A stretch of 36,842 nt of DNA from DASTPP01 sp035762175 (GTDB lineage: Bacteria > Myxococcota_A > Polyangia > Polyangiales > Polyangiaceae). The notes beneath the pieces were generated by a model. That model saw only the letters and a list, made by a program, of their open reading frames with translations, was not told the DNA's origin and ran no database searches. Shown here in pieces: positions 1-7,133 of this stretch. Each line of letters opens with the position of its first letter. Within the stretch, counting starts at the first letter, position 1. The translations under genes and the position numbers were made by a program. The stretch is from assembly GCA_035762175.1 (NCBI GenBank), contig DASTPP010000300.1, positions 1 to 36,842 on the forward strand, written 5' to 3'.

Positions 1-138
1 CGCGGCGCACGCCGGGCGGCGGCGGTCCGAGGCAACGCGCGGCGCGCGCGGCCGGGCCCAAGGCCGGGCGGGGCAACGACCGCGCGCCCCCGGGCGCGAA
101 GGCGGCGGGGGCGCGGCGTCGGGGCGCGGCGCGGTCGT

Positions 139-531
139 TCAGAGGCCGGGCCCGTAGCTCGCGTCGGCGACGTAGCGCAAGAAGCGGTTGCACTCGTTGC
201 CGCCGCGGCGACCCTGGCAGGCCTGGCGCCCCTCGAACGAGCGCTGCCCGGCGCGCAGCGCCCGCAGGACCTCGTGCGTGACGTCGTAGCCGCCGTCTTG
301 GCAGTGCGCGTCGGTGCAGGGCAGCTCGAAGAGCGCGGGCGCGTGCTCGACCACGACGCGTCGCACGTGCTCGCACTCGGCGCTCGGCGCGCCCTCGCGG
401 TACTCTTGGACGACGAGGCGCAGGCTGCGCAGCGCGGGCAGGGCCGCGTGCAGCTGCCCGGCCGCCTCTTCGCGCCGCCGCCGGGCGGCCTTGCGCTCTG
501 TCGCCTCGAGTGTCGCGCGCCGATTCATCAT
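139..531 (-). CDS. Hypothetical protein with conserved-looking Cys/His pattern
   Basis: Encodes about 130 residues beginning MMNRRATLEATERK. The open frame reaches back to 642, but the extra N-terminus is arginine/proline-rich and looks non-coding, so I start at the ATG pair at 526-531. The N-terminal third is a basic, alanine-rich helix. The rest carries spaced cysteines and histidines: SAECEHVRR, then LPCTDAHCQDGGYDVT, then QACQGRRGGNECNRF. This pattern could bind a metal or form disulfides, but I recognise no family. There is no signal peptide, so a cytoplasmic location is likely. It stands alone, 170 bp downstream of the signalling operon on the same strand. The coding call rests on the non-random Cys/His spacing and the sensible C-terminus. 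Confidence 0.55.
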   Translation of the reverse strand: MMNRRATLEATERKAARRRREEAAGQLHAALPALRSLRLVVQEYREGAPSAECEHVRRVVVEHAPALFELPCTDAHCQDGGYDVTHEVLRALRAGQRSFEGRQACQGRRGGNECNRFLRYVADASYGPGL

Positions 532-703
532 GGGCCGTGCTCCGAAGGCACGCCCAACATCGTTCGGGCGCACGCTAGGGTGAGGGGCCGAGGGGGCTCG
601 GCCCGAGACGTGCAAGGATAGCAGGGCGACGGCGGGGCACAAGACGCGTCTGCGGGCCCGCCCCGAGCCCAGCGGCGGGGCCGAGCGCCGCGGGGGCCGC
701 GCC

Positions 704-1084
704 TCAGCCGGGCCCCCGCCCCGGGCCCACGAGATCGCGCACGGCGGCGAGCAGCTTGGCGAAGCGCAGCGGCTTGACGAAGAAGGCGGCGACCTGCGGG
801 GCCGGCGGCACGTCGTCGCGGTAGCGCGCCGTCGTCATGATGACGGGCGTCGCGACGAGGCGCGGCTCGTCGGCCATGCGCCGGCAGAGCTCGTCGCCGG
901 TCATGCGCGGCATCATGTAGTCGGTGATGACGAGGTCGGCCCCCTCGGCCAAGAGCCGCGCGAGCGCCTCGGCGCCGTCGGACGCCGTCAGCACGCGGTA
1001 GCCCTCGGCCTCGAGCAGCAGCGCGAGCACCTCGAGCGACGCGAACTCGTCGTCGGCGACCAGGATCGTCCGGGGCTCGGCCAT
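704..1084 (-). CDS. Single-domain response regulator (CheY-like receiver)
   Basis: A 126-residue stand-alone receiver domain. The acidic pair is D11/D12 (ILVADDE), the phospho-acceptor is D55 in LVITDYMMP, the switch Thr lies in VIMTTA, and the conserved Lys is K104 in FFVKPL. No output domain follows, so it probably works by protein contact, as a phosphorelay shuttle or as a target of the hybrid kinase two genes upstream. The ATG at 1084 lies inside the 3' end of the KaiC-like gene, a 97-bp overlap in another frame. I see no in-frame start further upstream that fits better. The arrangement implies co-transcription and possibly translational coupling with the two upstream genes. The receiver call is secure; its partner is inferred from gene order. 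Confidence 0.9.
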   Translation of the reverse strand: MAEPRTILVADDEFASLEVLALLLEAEGYRVLTASDGAEALARLLAEGADLVITDYMMPRMTGDELCRRMADEPRLVATPVIMTTARYRDDVPPAPQVAAFFVKPLRFAKLLAAVRDLVGPGRGPG

Positions 1085-2619
1085 GGGGGGCGAGGGCGGG
1101 GCCTTAACTCGGCCTCGGGCGGGCGCGACTTGCGGTTGCGGCGCCCGATCGCCGCGTCGCCCCCCTCCGAGAGCAGCGCCTCGGCGCTGCGGGCGTCGGG
1201 CGCGAGGTCGACGCCCGACCCGGTCAGCGCGAACTCGCGCATGTTCGTCGCGTGCGCGCTGCCGCGCTGCTTGACGACCGAGAGCAGGCGCCGGAGCTCG
1301 GTGCCCACGGTCAGGTACTCGAGCAAGACGAGGTTGTCGACCAGCGTCGAGGTGCCCTCGATGCGCATGCCGATCTCGGGGCCGTAGGGCTTCGACGTCT
1401 CGTCGGTGGCGAGCGTGGTGACGCCGAGCGCGCGCAGCTCGTTCGACAGGGCGGTCAAATAGCGAATCGTGCGCGTCGGCTCGACCGTCGACTGCCGGTA
1501 GCCGTCGAGCCCGTCGATGACCAGGCGATTGACCCCCCGCCGGCGCACCTCGCCGAGCAGCCGCTCGGCCAGCGCGTCGAGCCCGTAGCGGTAGGGCGGC
1601 TGCCAGAGCGCGAAGAAGCGCCCCTCGGCCAGGTGGCGGCTCAGCCCGAGCCCGAGGGCGTCGGCCTGCGCGAGCAGCCGCGCCGGCGACTCGTAGAAGC
1701 CGAAGTAAAAGCAGCTCTCGCCCGCCTCCGCCCCCGCGGCGAGGAAGTGCGTCGCCAGCGTCGTCTTGCCCGAGCCGGTGAAGCCGAGCACCAGCGTCGT
1801 CGTGCCGGCGATGAGCCCGCCGCCCAGCATCGCGTCGAGCCGCGCGAGGCCCGTGCCCAGGCGCGGCCCGGTCGGCGGCGGCGGGCGCGCGTCGACGTCG
1901 ACCACGTCCTCGGTGCGCGGGTGCGCCGTCACGCCCCCGTCGCTGATGGTCAGCTCGTGCTTGCCCAGGAGGTGCCGGCTGCCGCGAAACTTGATGACCT
2001 CGAGGGTGCGGCGGGTGACCCGGTGCGTGCGCTCGAAGGCCAGCTCGACGAGCCCGTCGACCATCGTGTGCTCGGGGCCGTTGGCGTCGTCCGCGTCCAT
2101 GTTCGCGAAGAGCAGGGTGGTGCACTCGGTCATGCTGCCGAGCATCTGCAGCTCGACGATGAACTCTTTGAGCGCCAGATCGCTGCCCGCGAGCGCCCGC
2201 GTCGGCGAGACGCCGTCGAGCACCAAGAGCGTCGCCCGCTCGTCGCGGATCACCTGGCGCAGCAGGCCCAGCAGGCCCTTCAGCCGCTCGTCGCGCAGCG
2301 CCCGGTACGCCCCCACGTACACGAGCGAGCGGTTGATCGCCTCGGGGTCGAAGAACCGCATCGTCTGCAGGTTCTTCATCATGCTCGCGTGCGACTCGGC
2401 GAGCAGCGTCACGTAGACCGCGCGGCCGCCCCCCGCCACGTGCGCGAAGCAGAGCTGGTTGGCCAGCGTCGTCTTGCCCGTGCCCGGCCGCCCCATGACC
2501 ATGTAGATGCCGCCCTTGATGAGCCCCCCCCCGAGCACGAGGTCGAGGCCCTCGACCCCCGTGGGCGCCCGCTCGATGCCGGCGGCCGCGTGTACGTTCC
2601 CGCGCGTCGCTTCCGTCAT
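988..2619 (-). CDS. KaiC-like double RecA-domain ATPase
   Basis: A 543-residue protein with two tandem KaiC/RadA-type ATPase domains. Domain 1 has Walker A GRPGTGKTT (43-51) and Walker B LLVLD (131-135). Domain 2 has Walker A GFTGSGKTT (279-287) and Walker B RLVID (365-369). A stretch around S424-T425 (STLVDNLVLLEY) aligns by eye with the cyanobacterial KaiC autophosphorylation pair. The paired catalytic glutamates of KaiC appear here as single Glu (LAES near 75, FYES near 310). Its ATG overlaps the kinase stop in an ATGA, so translation is coupled. The last 45 residues are read through the start of the receiver gene and are Arg/Pro-rich; they may be a neutral tail. No KaiA or KaiB is visible. 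The likely role is ATP-dependent signal integration with the kinase and receiver; a clock function is not shown. Confidence 0.9.
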   Translation of the reverse strand: MTEATRGNVHAAAGIERAPTGVEGLDLVLGGGLIKGGIYMVMGRPGTGKTTLANQLCFAHVAGGGRAVYVTLLAESHASMMKNLQTMRFFDPEAINRSLVYVGAYRALRDERLKGLLGLLRQVIRDERATLLVLDGVSPTRALAGSDLALKEFIVELQMLGSMTECTTLLFANMDADDANGPEHTMVDGLVELAFERTHRVTRRTLEVIKFRGSRHLLGKHELTISDGGVTAHPRTEDVVDVDARPPPPTGPRLGTGLARLDAMLGGGLIAGTTTLVLGFTGSGKTTLATHFLAAGAEAGESCFYFGFYESPARLLAQADALGLGLSRHLAEGRFFALWQPPYRYGLDALAERLLGEVRRRGVNRLVIDGLDGYRQSTVEPTRTIRYLTALSNELRALGVTTLATDETSKPYGPEIGMRIEGTSTLVDNLVLLEYLTVGTELRRLLSVVKQRGSAHATNMREFALTGSGVDLAPDARSAEALLSEGGDAAIGRRNRKSRPPEAELRPRPRPPWPSPGRSWSPTTSSRRSRCSRCCSRPRATAC

Positions 2620-4301
2620 GGTGTCGTGCCTTCGCCCCCCTTGCCCCGCCGCCACAGCTTCGCCACGCCCGCGACGAGCGCCGCCGGGTCGACCGGCTTG
2701 CTGAGGTGCATCTGAAACCCCGCGAGCAGCGCCTCGCGCCCGTCGCCCTCGCCCGCGTAGCCCGTCAGCGCGAGCGCCGGCACCCACCCGCCGGCCTCCT
2801 CGCCCGAGGCCCGCACCTGGCGCATCAGCTCGTAGCCGCTCTGGCCCGGCAGCCCGATGTCGCTCACGATGACGTCGGGCCGCAGCCGCCCGAGCGCCTC
2901 GAGCGCCTCGGGCGTCGAGCGCGCCCCCACCACCGTCGCGCCCTGCCGGCTGAAGATCGTGACCAGCAGCTCGAGCGTGTCCGGCTCGTCGTCGACCACG
3001 AGCACCAGCGCCCCCGCCAGCGCCCCCTCCGGCAGCGCGGCGCCCGGCCCGCCGCCCGCCTCGCCCCCGCCCCCCGCCGACGGCCCCCGCGCCGGCGCCG
3101 CCGGCAGCCGCACCGTGAAGGCCGCCCCCCGCCCCACCCCCTCGCTCTCGGCGCTCACCGCGCCCCCGTGCAGCTCGACCAGGTGCTTGACGATCGAGAG
3201 CCCCAACCCGAGCCCCCCCCGCGAGCGCACGTCGCCCTGCCAGAAGCGCTCGAACAGGTGCGGCAGCGCCTCGGCCGCGATGCCCCGGCCGTTGTCGCGC
3301 ACCTCGATCACCACCTCGCGCCCCACGCGCCGCGCCGACGCCTCGACCTCGCCGCCCGGGCCGGTGAAGCGCAGCGCGTTCGACAGCAGGTTCCACACGA
3401 CCTGCTGCAGCCGCTGCGGGTCGCCCGTCACCTCGCCCGCGTCCGCCCCCGCCCGCAGCCCCAGCCGCACCCCCTTCGCCGCCGCCGTCGGCCGCGCCCC
3501 CTCGACCGCCGCCTCGAGCACGCGCGCGACGTCGACCCGCCCGAGCTCGAGCCGCAGCCCCCCCCGCACGATCCGCGAGACGTCGAGCAGGTCTTCGATG
3601 AGCGCCGTCAAGAGCTTGGCGTTGCGCAAGATGGTCTCGAGCGTCCGCGCCCGCTCGACCGGGCCCGACTCGTCGTCGCGCAAGACGTGCGTCCAGCCCA
3701 CGATGGCGTTGAGCGGCGTTCGCAGCTCGTGCGAGAGCGTCGCCAAGAAGTCGTCTTTGAGCCGGTTCGCCTCCTCGGCCCGGGCCCGCGTCTCGCGCTC
3801 GCGGGCGAGCAGCGCGTCGCGCTCGGCCTCGACCCGCTTCTGGTCGTCGATGTCGGTCGCCGTGCCGACCCAGCGCACGATGCGCCCGGCCTCGTCGCGC
3901 GCCGGCTCGACCCGCCCGAGGAACCACCGGTAGCCGCCGTCGGCCCCCCGCAGCCGGTAGACCATCTCGCAGCGCTCGCCGGCCGCGTGCGCCCGCGCCC
4001 AGAGCAGCCGCGCCCCCGACTGGTCGTCGGGGTGCACCCGCGACGACCAGTCGGGCCGCTCGCCCTCGGCCGCCCCCGTGTAATCGGCCCAGCGCCGGTT
4101 CATGTACGCGACCTGGCCCTCCGGCCCCGCCACCCACACGATCTGCGGCATCGCGTCGGCCAGCCAGCGGTCGGCCGCCGCCGGGCCCTCGGCCCCCGGC
4201 TCGCGCGCGGCGGCCGCCCCGGAGCCCTCGGCCGCCCCCGGCTCGCGCGCGCGCGGCGGACGCTCGGCGTCGCCGAGCTCGGCGTCCGGCTTGCCTATCA
4301 T
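2616..4301 (-). CDS. PAS-domain hybrid sensor histidine kinase
   Basis: A 561-residue cytoplasmic hybrid kinase. An Ala/Glu/Pro-rich leader (1-45) precedes a PAS/PAC domain (about 45-155, MPQIVWVAGPEG to WVGTATDIDDQK). A short coiled coil follows, then HisKA with phospho-accepting H191 in LSHELRTPLN. The HATPase domain has the N box NLLSNALRF, G1 DNGRGI and G2 GLGLGLSIVK. A C-terminal receiver has LVVDDEPDTLE and acceptor Asp in VIVSDIGLPG. No membrane segment is visible, so it senses an internal cue. The start at 4301 is preferred over 4349 because AGGAG lies 7 nt upstream. It is first in the operon and its stop overlaps the KaiC-like start, so the two proteins likely share a pathway. Phosphate could pass from its receiver to the downstream receiver through an unseen phosphotransfer protein. 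Confidence 0.92.
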   Translation of the reverse strand: MIGKPDAELGDAERPPRAREPGAAEGSGAAAAREPGAEGPAAADRWLADAMPQIVWVAGPEGQVAYMNRRWADYTGAAEGERPDWSSRVHPDDQSGARLLWARAHAAGERCEMVYRLRGADGGYRWFLGRVEPARDEAGRIVRWVGTATDIDDQKRVEAERDALLARERETRARAEEANRLKDDFLATLSHELRTPLNAIVGWTHVLRDDESGPVERARTLETILRNAKLLTALIEDLLDVSRIVRGGLRLELGRVDVARVLEAAVEGARPTAAAKGVRLGLRAGADAGEVTGDPQRLQQVVWNLLSNALRFTGPGGEVEASARRVGREVVIEVRDNGRGIAAEALPHLFERFWQGDVRSRGGLGLGLSIVKHLVELHGGAVSAESEGVGRGAAFTVRLPAAPARGPSAGGGGEAGGGPGAALPEGALAGALVLVVDDEPDTLELLVTIFSRQGATVVGARSTPEALEALGRLRPDVIVSDIGLPGQSGYELMRQVRASGEEAGGWVPALALTGYAGEGDGREALLAGFQMHLSKPVDPAALVAGVAKLWRRGKGGEGTTP

Positions 4302-4503
4302 GAGGCGGCTCCTGGGCGGCGCGCCCGCGGCGAAGGGCGGGCGCGCCACGCGTGGTGGGGGGGCGAACGACGCTGGGCCATCGAGTCCTTGGGGGCGGCG
4401 CCCCCCGTCCGGGGCGCCAGAAGCCCGCGACTCTAGCGAAGCCGCGCCCCCACGTCTCGCCCGAACGCGCGGCCGCCCCGCCCGCGGCCCGCGCGCCCGC
4501 CGC

Positions 4504-4986
4504 TCAGGGCCCCGTCGGCCGCGTCTCGACCGAGACGCGCGCCTCGCCGAGGTGCTTGCGCACCTTCGCCTTGAACGAGTCCCACGTCGCCTCGAGCACC
4601 GTGTCGGCGACCTCGAGGTTCTCCTTCACCGCCCGGCGCGCCTCGCGCGCCTTGACGAGCGAGGCCTCGAGCTCACGCTTCGCCTCGCCGCTCGCGGCGG
4701 CCACGTCGCGCTCGAGCGCGTCGATCGAGCGGTCGAGCTCGGCCAGATCGCGCTCGGTCTGCGCCCGGAACTCTCGGCGCTTGGCCGCGAAGTCGCGCGC
4801 CACCTCGTCGGGGCCCGGGCCTTCGCGTCGCAGCGTGGCAGATTTGCCGCCCTCGGAGGGCTGCTCTTGCGCCTGCCGCCCGCCCGGCGACGGCGCGCGA
4901 TCGCAGCCGCTCATGGCGAGGGCGGCGAGCGCGCCGGGCGACAGCGCGAGGGCGAGGGCGAGGCCTAGACGACGGGCGTTCGACAT
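4504..4986 (-). CDS. Putative lipoprotein with charged coiled coil
   Basis: A 160-residue protein starting MSNARRLGLALALALS. The signal peptide ends in a lipobox-like AMSGC with C28 as the probable lipidated residue. After a short Pro/Gln/Gly linker, residues about 55-150 form one long charged helix (FAAKRREFRAQTERDLAELDRS and onward) with heptad-like spacing of Leu and Ala. This suggests an extended coiled coil in the periplasm, anchored to a membrane. The family is unknown to me; the layout resembles small surface or envelope-spanning lipoproteins common in myxobacteria. It is probably monocistronic, with 200 bp separating it from the kinase operon downstream of the kinase's own start. Directly upstream of its start is a 61-bp-period repeat tract. 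Confidence 0.75.
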   Translation of the reverse strand: MSNARRLGLALALALSPGALAALAMSGCDRAPSPGGRQAQEQPSEGGKSATLRREGPGPDEVARDFAAKRREFRAQTERDLAELDRSIDALERDVAAASGEAKRELEASLVKAREARRAVKENLEVADTVLEATWDSFKAKVRKHLGEARVSVETRPTGP

Positions 4987-5006
4987 GCCGGACGAAAAAG
5001 CAACCG

Positions 5007-5153
5007 CCGTGCCCGCGCGGGCGACGGGCCCCCGTCGGCCGAGCCGGCGGCGCCGCGACGAGCGCGGCCGTGCCCGCGCGGGCGAGGGGCCCCGCTTCGC
5101 CGTAGAGGTGATCGCGCGGCGGGGAGAGCCGTGCCCGCGCGGGCGAGGGGCCC
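5007..5153. repeat. Three direct repeats, 61-bp period, with 12-bp palindrome
   Basis: A block beginning CCGTGCCCGCGCGGGCGA occurs at 5007, 5068 and 5129, exactly 61 bp apart each time. Each block contains the palindrome GCCCGCGCGGGC and continues into a similar G/C run. The sequence between blocks is less conserved. The tract lies between the start of the small lipoprotein gene and the broken GH15 gene, so it could carry the lipoprotein promoter, but no promoter motif was identified. Confidence 0.75.
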
Positions 5154-5229
5154 CGCCGCCCGCCTGGGGCCGGGCTGGCGCCCGGGCGCCGGCGTGATAG
5201 TCCCGCTTGGGTAGAGAGGCCCCCCCCCC

Positions 5230-5503
5230 TTGCCCCTGCCCCTCGAAGGCTACGCGCTCATCGGCGACTGCGAGACCGCCGCCCTCGTCGGCCGCGACGG
5301 CTCGATCGACTGGCTGTGCTTGCTTCGAGCGCCTGGTCGGCCTCGCCAACGACGTCGGCCTGCTCGCCGAAGAGTACGACCCGGCCGCGGGCCGCCTGGT
5401 CGGCAACTTCCCCCAGGCGTTTTCGCACATTGCCCTCGTCAACACGGCGCGAAACGTCTCGTCGCCCGACGAGGGCCCCGCCGAGCACCGCCTGCGGGGG
5501 TAG
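5230..5503 (+). pseudogene. Remnant of a glycoside hydrolase 15 (glucoamylase/trehalase-like) gene
   Basis: Only the two ends of a GH15 gene remain. From a TTG at 5230 the frame reads the typical GH15 N-terminus (LEGYALIGDCETAALV, then GRDGSIDWLCL), ending near 5322. From 5324, in the +1 frame, it reads the typical C-terminal region (FERLVGLANDVGLLAEEYD, then GRLVGNFPQAFSH, then IALVNTARN). A full GH15 of this class is about 600 residues, so roughly 500 residues, including the whole catalytic (alpha/alpha)6 barrel, are missing and the junction is frameshifted. No enzyme can be made. A run of ten C residues sits just before the start. The family assignment comes from recognising both terminal motifs; the deletion size is inferred from family length. 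Confidence 0.85.
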
Positions 5504-5578
5504 CGCGGCGCTGCGCCCCCGACCGCTCGAGGCACGAGCGCCCCGCGCCGGCGCGCGGGCGCGCGGGCGCGCGGCGGC

Positions 5579-5839
5579 TCAGTCGTGCGCCCCGTGCGCG
5601 GCGCAGATCGTGAGGCAGCTCGCGTGCGTCTCGGCGCACGCGCGCGAGCAGGCCCCGCCGCCCTCGCACGACGCGTCGCACTCGCCCTGCGCCTTCGCGC
5701 ACGCGTCGACACACTGCGCCGCCCCCTCGGCCGTCGCCGACGTCGTGCCGCCGCAACAGCAACAGCCCGCCGCGCCGAAGGCCACCAGGCCGACCGTCGC
5801 GAGCGAGAGCAGCACCCGAGCCGAGAGCGTTCGCATCAT
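5579..5839 (-). CDS. Small cysteine-rich lipoprotein
   Basis: An 86-residue protein starting MMRTLSARVLLSLATVG, with a hydrophobic signal peptide ending GAAGCCCCGG, where the first Cys of a four-Cys run fits a lipobox. The mature part has regularly spaced cysteines (QCVDACAKAQGECDASCEG, then ACSRACAETHASCLTICAA). This looks like a disulfide-knotted or metal-binding exported peptide. The reading frame is open back to 6487, but upstream sequence lacks a signal peptide, so the ATG pair at 5834-5839 is preferred; an ATG at 5851 is possible. No clear ribosome binding site was seen. Function unknown. Similar small Cys-rich lipoproteins are frequent in Polyangia genomes. Confidence 0.65.
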   Translation of the reverse strand: MMRTLSARVLLSLATVGLVAFGAAGCCCCGGTTSATAEGAAQCVDACAKAQGECDASCEGGGACSRACAETHASCLTICAAHGAHD

Positions 5840-6079
5840 GCCAAGAGGCATAGCCGTCCGCGCCGGGGCCGCGCAAGCTCGGGCTGGGCCGCCCGGCGGG
5901 CTGCCGGCCCTCACACCCGCCGCCCGACGCAAGGCCGGCGGAGCGTGCGCGGCCCGAGCCCGAGCGCCGCGTCTTCGACCCGCTCGGCCCGGCCTTCCGG
6001 GGCGGGGCGGCCTGCGGCGTGGTAGCTTCGAAGGCCCGGCGCTCGGCTGGGGTGACCGCTCGAGGTACCTAGGCACGCG

Positions 6080-6436
6080 ATGGCCATGATGACGCGAGAA
6101 GAAGTCGTACGAGACCTCGCCCGGTGGCACTTTACCGTCGAGCCGGGGCTGCAAACGATCTTGTGGGTGGGCGCGAGCGCGCCCGAGACCGAGCCCCTCC
6201 GCCTCCTCGAGGTGACCTCCGAGCAAGGCGGCGTGGTCCGCGGCATCGAGGTCTTCGCGTTCGACCGGACGGCAGACGTCCCCTACCCGACCGAGGTGGC
6301 CGAAGTCACCGCGCTCGAGCTTTCGCACGCGCTGGCGGGCCAGCTCCCGCTTCCGGACGGTTGGGCGCTCGACGACATGAAGGCCTTCACCCGAGAGAGC
6401 CTGGGCGTGCCCGACCACGAGCACGCCGCGCAATGA
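6080..6436 (+). CDS. Hypothetical protein, first gene of a two-gene unit
   Basis: A 118-residue acidic soluble protein (MAMMTREEVVRDLARWHFTV). No signal peptide or membrane segment is visible. The N-terminal helix is followed by alternating hydrophobic strands (QTILWVGAS, LRLLEVTSE, RGIEVFAFD), suggesting a small alpha/beta fold, and a C-terminal helical part (VTALELSHALAGQLPLPDGW). I do not recognise the family. ATG codons at 6080, 6086 and 6089 are all possible starts; the first is used. The next gene begins 28 bp after the stop on the same strand, so the two are likely co-transcribed and may act together. Local composition is slightly less GC-rich than the rest of the window, as is the following gene. 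Confidence 0.65.
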   Translation: MAMMTREEVVRDLARWHFTVEPGLQTILWVGASAPETEPLRLLEVTSEQGGVVRGIEVFAFDRTADVPYPTEVAEVTALELSHALAGQLPLPDGWALDDMKAFTRESLGVPDHEHAAQ

Positions 6437-6464
6437 GCGGGCGCGGGGCGGGCGGGGCGGCGCC

Positions 6465-7133
6465 GTGAGCGAGCCCCTCTTCCGCAAGCACGTGCACCTC
6501 GTGGTGAAGGCCCGCGGCGCGGGCGAGACCGAGTTCGTCGAGCCGGGCTACAAGCTGCCCAGTCACGAGCTGCCCCCATGGGTCGCCCCGGGCCACGCCC
6601 TCGACCTCTCCGTCGAGATCGCGAGCAAACGTACGTACGACGATTGGTCGAGGGCGTACGCGCGGCAAGGTAAGGCCGACCTGAAGGTCTATCGAGAGCT
6701 CAAGAAGCTCCGCCAGGCGAGCGTGCTCGAAGATTGCCACGAGCTGCATTACCTCCAGATGGCGATCGAGAAGATCGCCCGCGCCTTTCTGCTCAAGCAC
6801 TCGCGGGGCGATCGGCGGGCGTACTTGCTCAGCCACGTCGCGGTGAACGACTTCGCGGGCTCGTACATGAAATCGCCAGAGCACAAGACCCGCTTCGCCG
6901 GCCAGGCGTGGCTCTGGCAGCAGGTGCGGCTCCTCGCCGGCGAAGTCGAGCGCTTGACGCCCGCGGTCGAACGTCAGGCGCGGCCGGACAACGTCGAGTA
7001 CCCGTGGTCCGACGGGCTGAAGCTACACGTGCCCAGCGAGACGCAGTTCTTGAAGCGCTTTACCTTCTCCCAAAACGTCTGGGCACAGCTGCTCGCGGTG
7101 CTCGACGAGGTGGGCGGGGCGCTCGACCCCTAA
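6465..7133 (+). CDS. Hypothetical alpha-helical protein, possible HEPN-like motifs
   Basis: A 222-residue protein with a GTG start at 6465. The N-terminal part is a mixed segment (HVHLVVKARG to LDLSVEIASK). The middle is helical and contains two copies of an R-x5-H pattern, R106-H112 (RAFLLKH) and R118-H124 (RAYLLSH), within CHELHYLQMAIEKIARAFLL. HEPN ribonucleases carry R-x(4-6)-H, so a HEPN-like role is possible but unproven. The C-terminus has WSDGLKLHVPSETQFLKRF and ends acidic. It follows the previous gene by 28 bp. Its TAA overlaps the stop of the convergent nucleotidyltransferase-HEPN gene (shared bases 7130-7133), so the 3' ends are packed tightly. No family is confidently recognised. 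Confidence 0.75.
   Translation: MSEPLFRKHVHLVVKARGAGETEFVEPGYKLPSHELPPWVAPGHALDLSVEIASKRTYDDWSRAYARQGKADLKVYRELKKLRQASVLEDCHELHYLQMAIEKIARAFLLKHSRGDRRAYLLSHVAVNDFAGSYMKSPEHKTRFAGQAWLWQQVRLLAGEVERLTPAVERQARPDNVEYPWSDGLKLHVPSETQFLKRFTFSQNVWAQLLAVLDEVGGALDP

Noticed and set aside
2706..4436. 576-codon plus-strand frame opposite the hybrid kinase
   Set aside because: Exactly antisense to a well-supported kinase, with Arg/Pro-rich composition and no motif.
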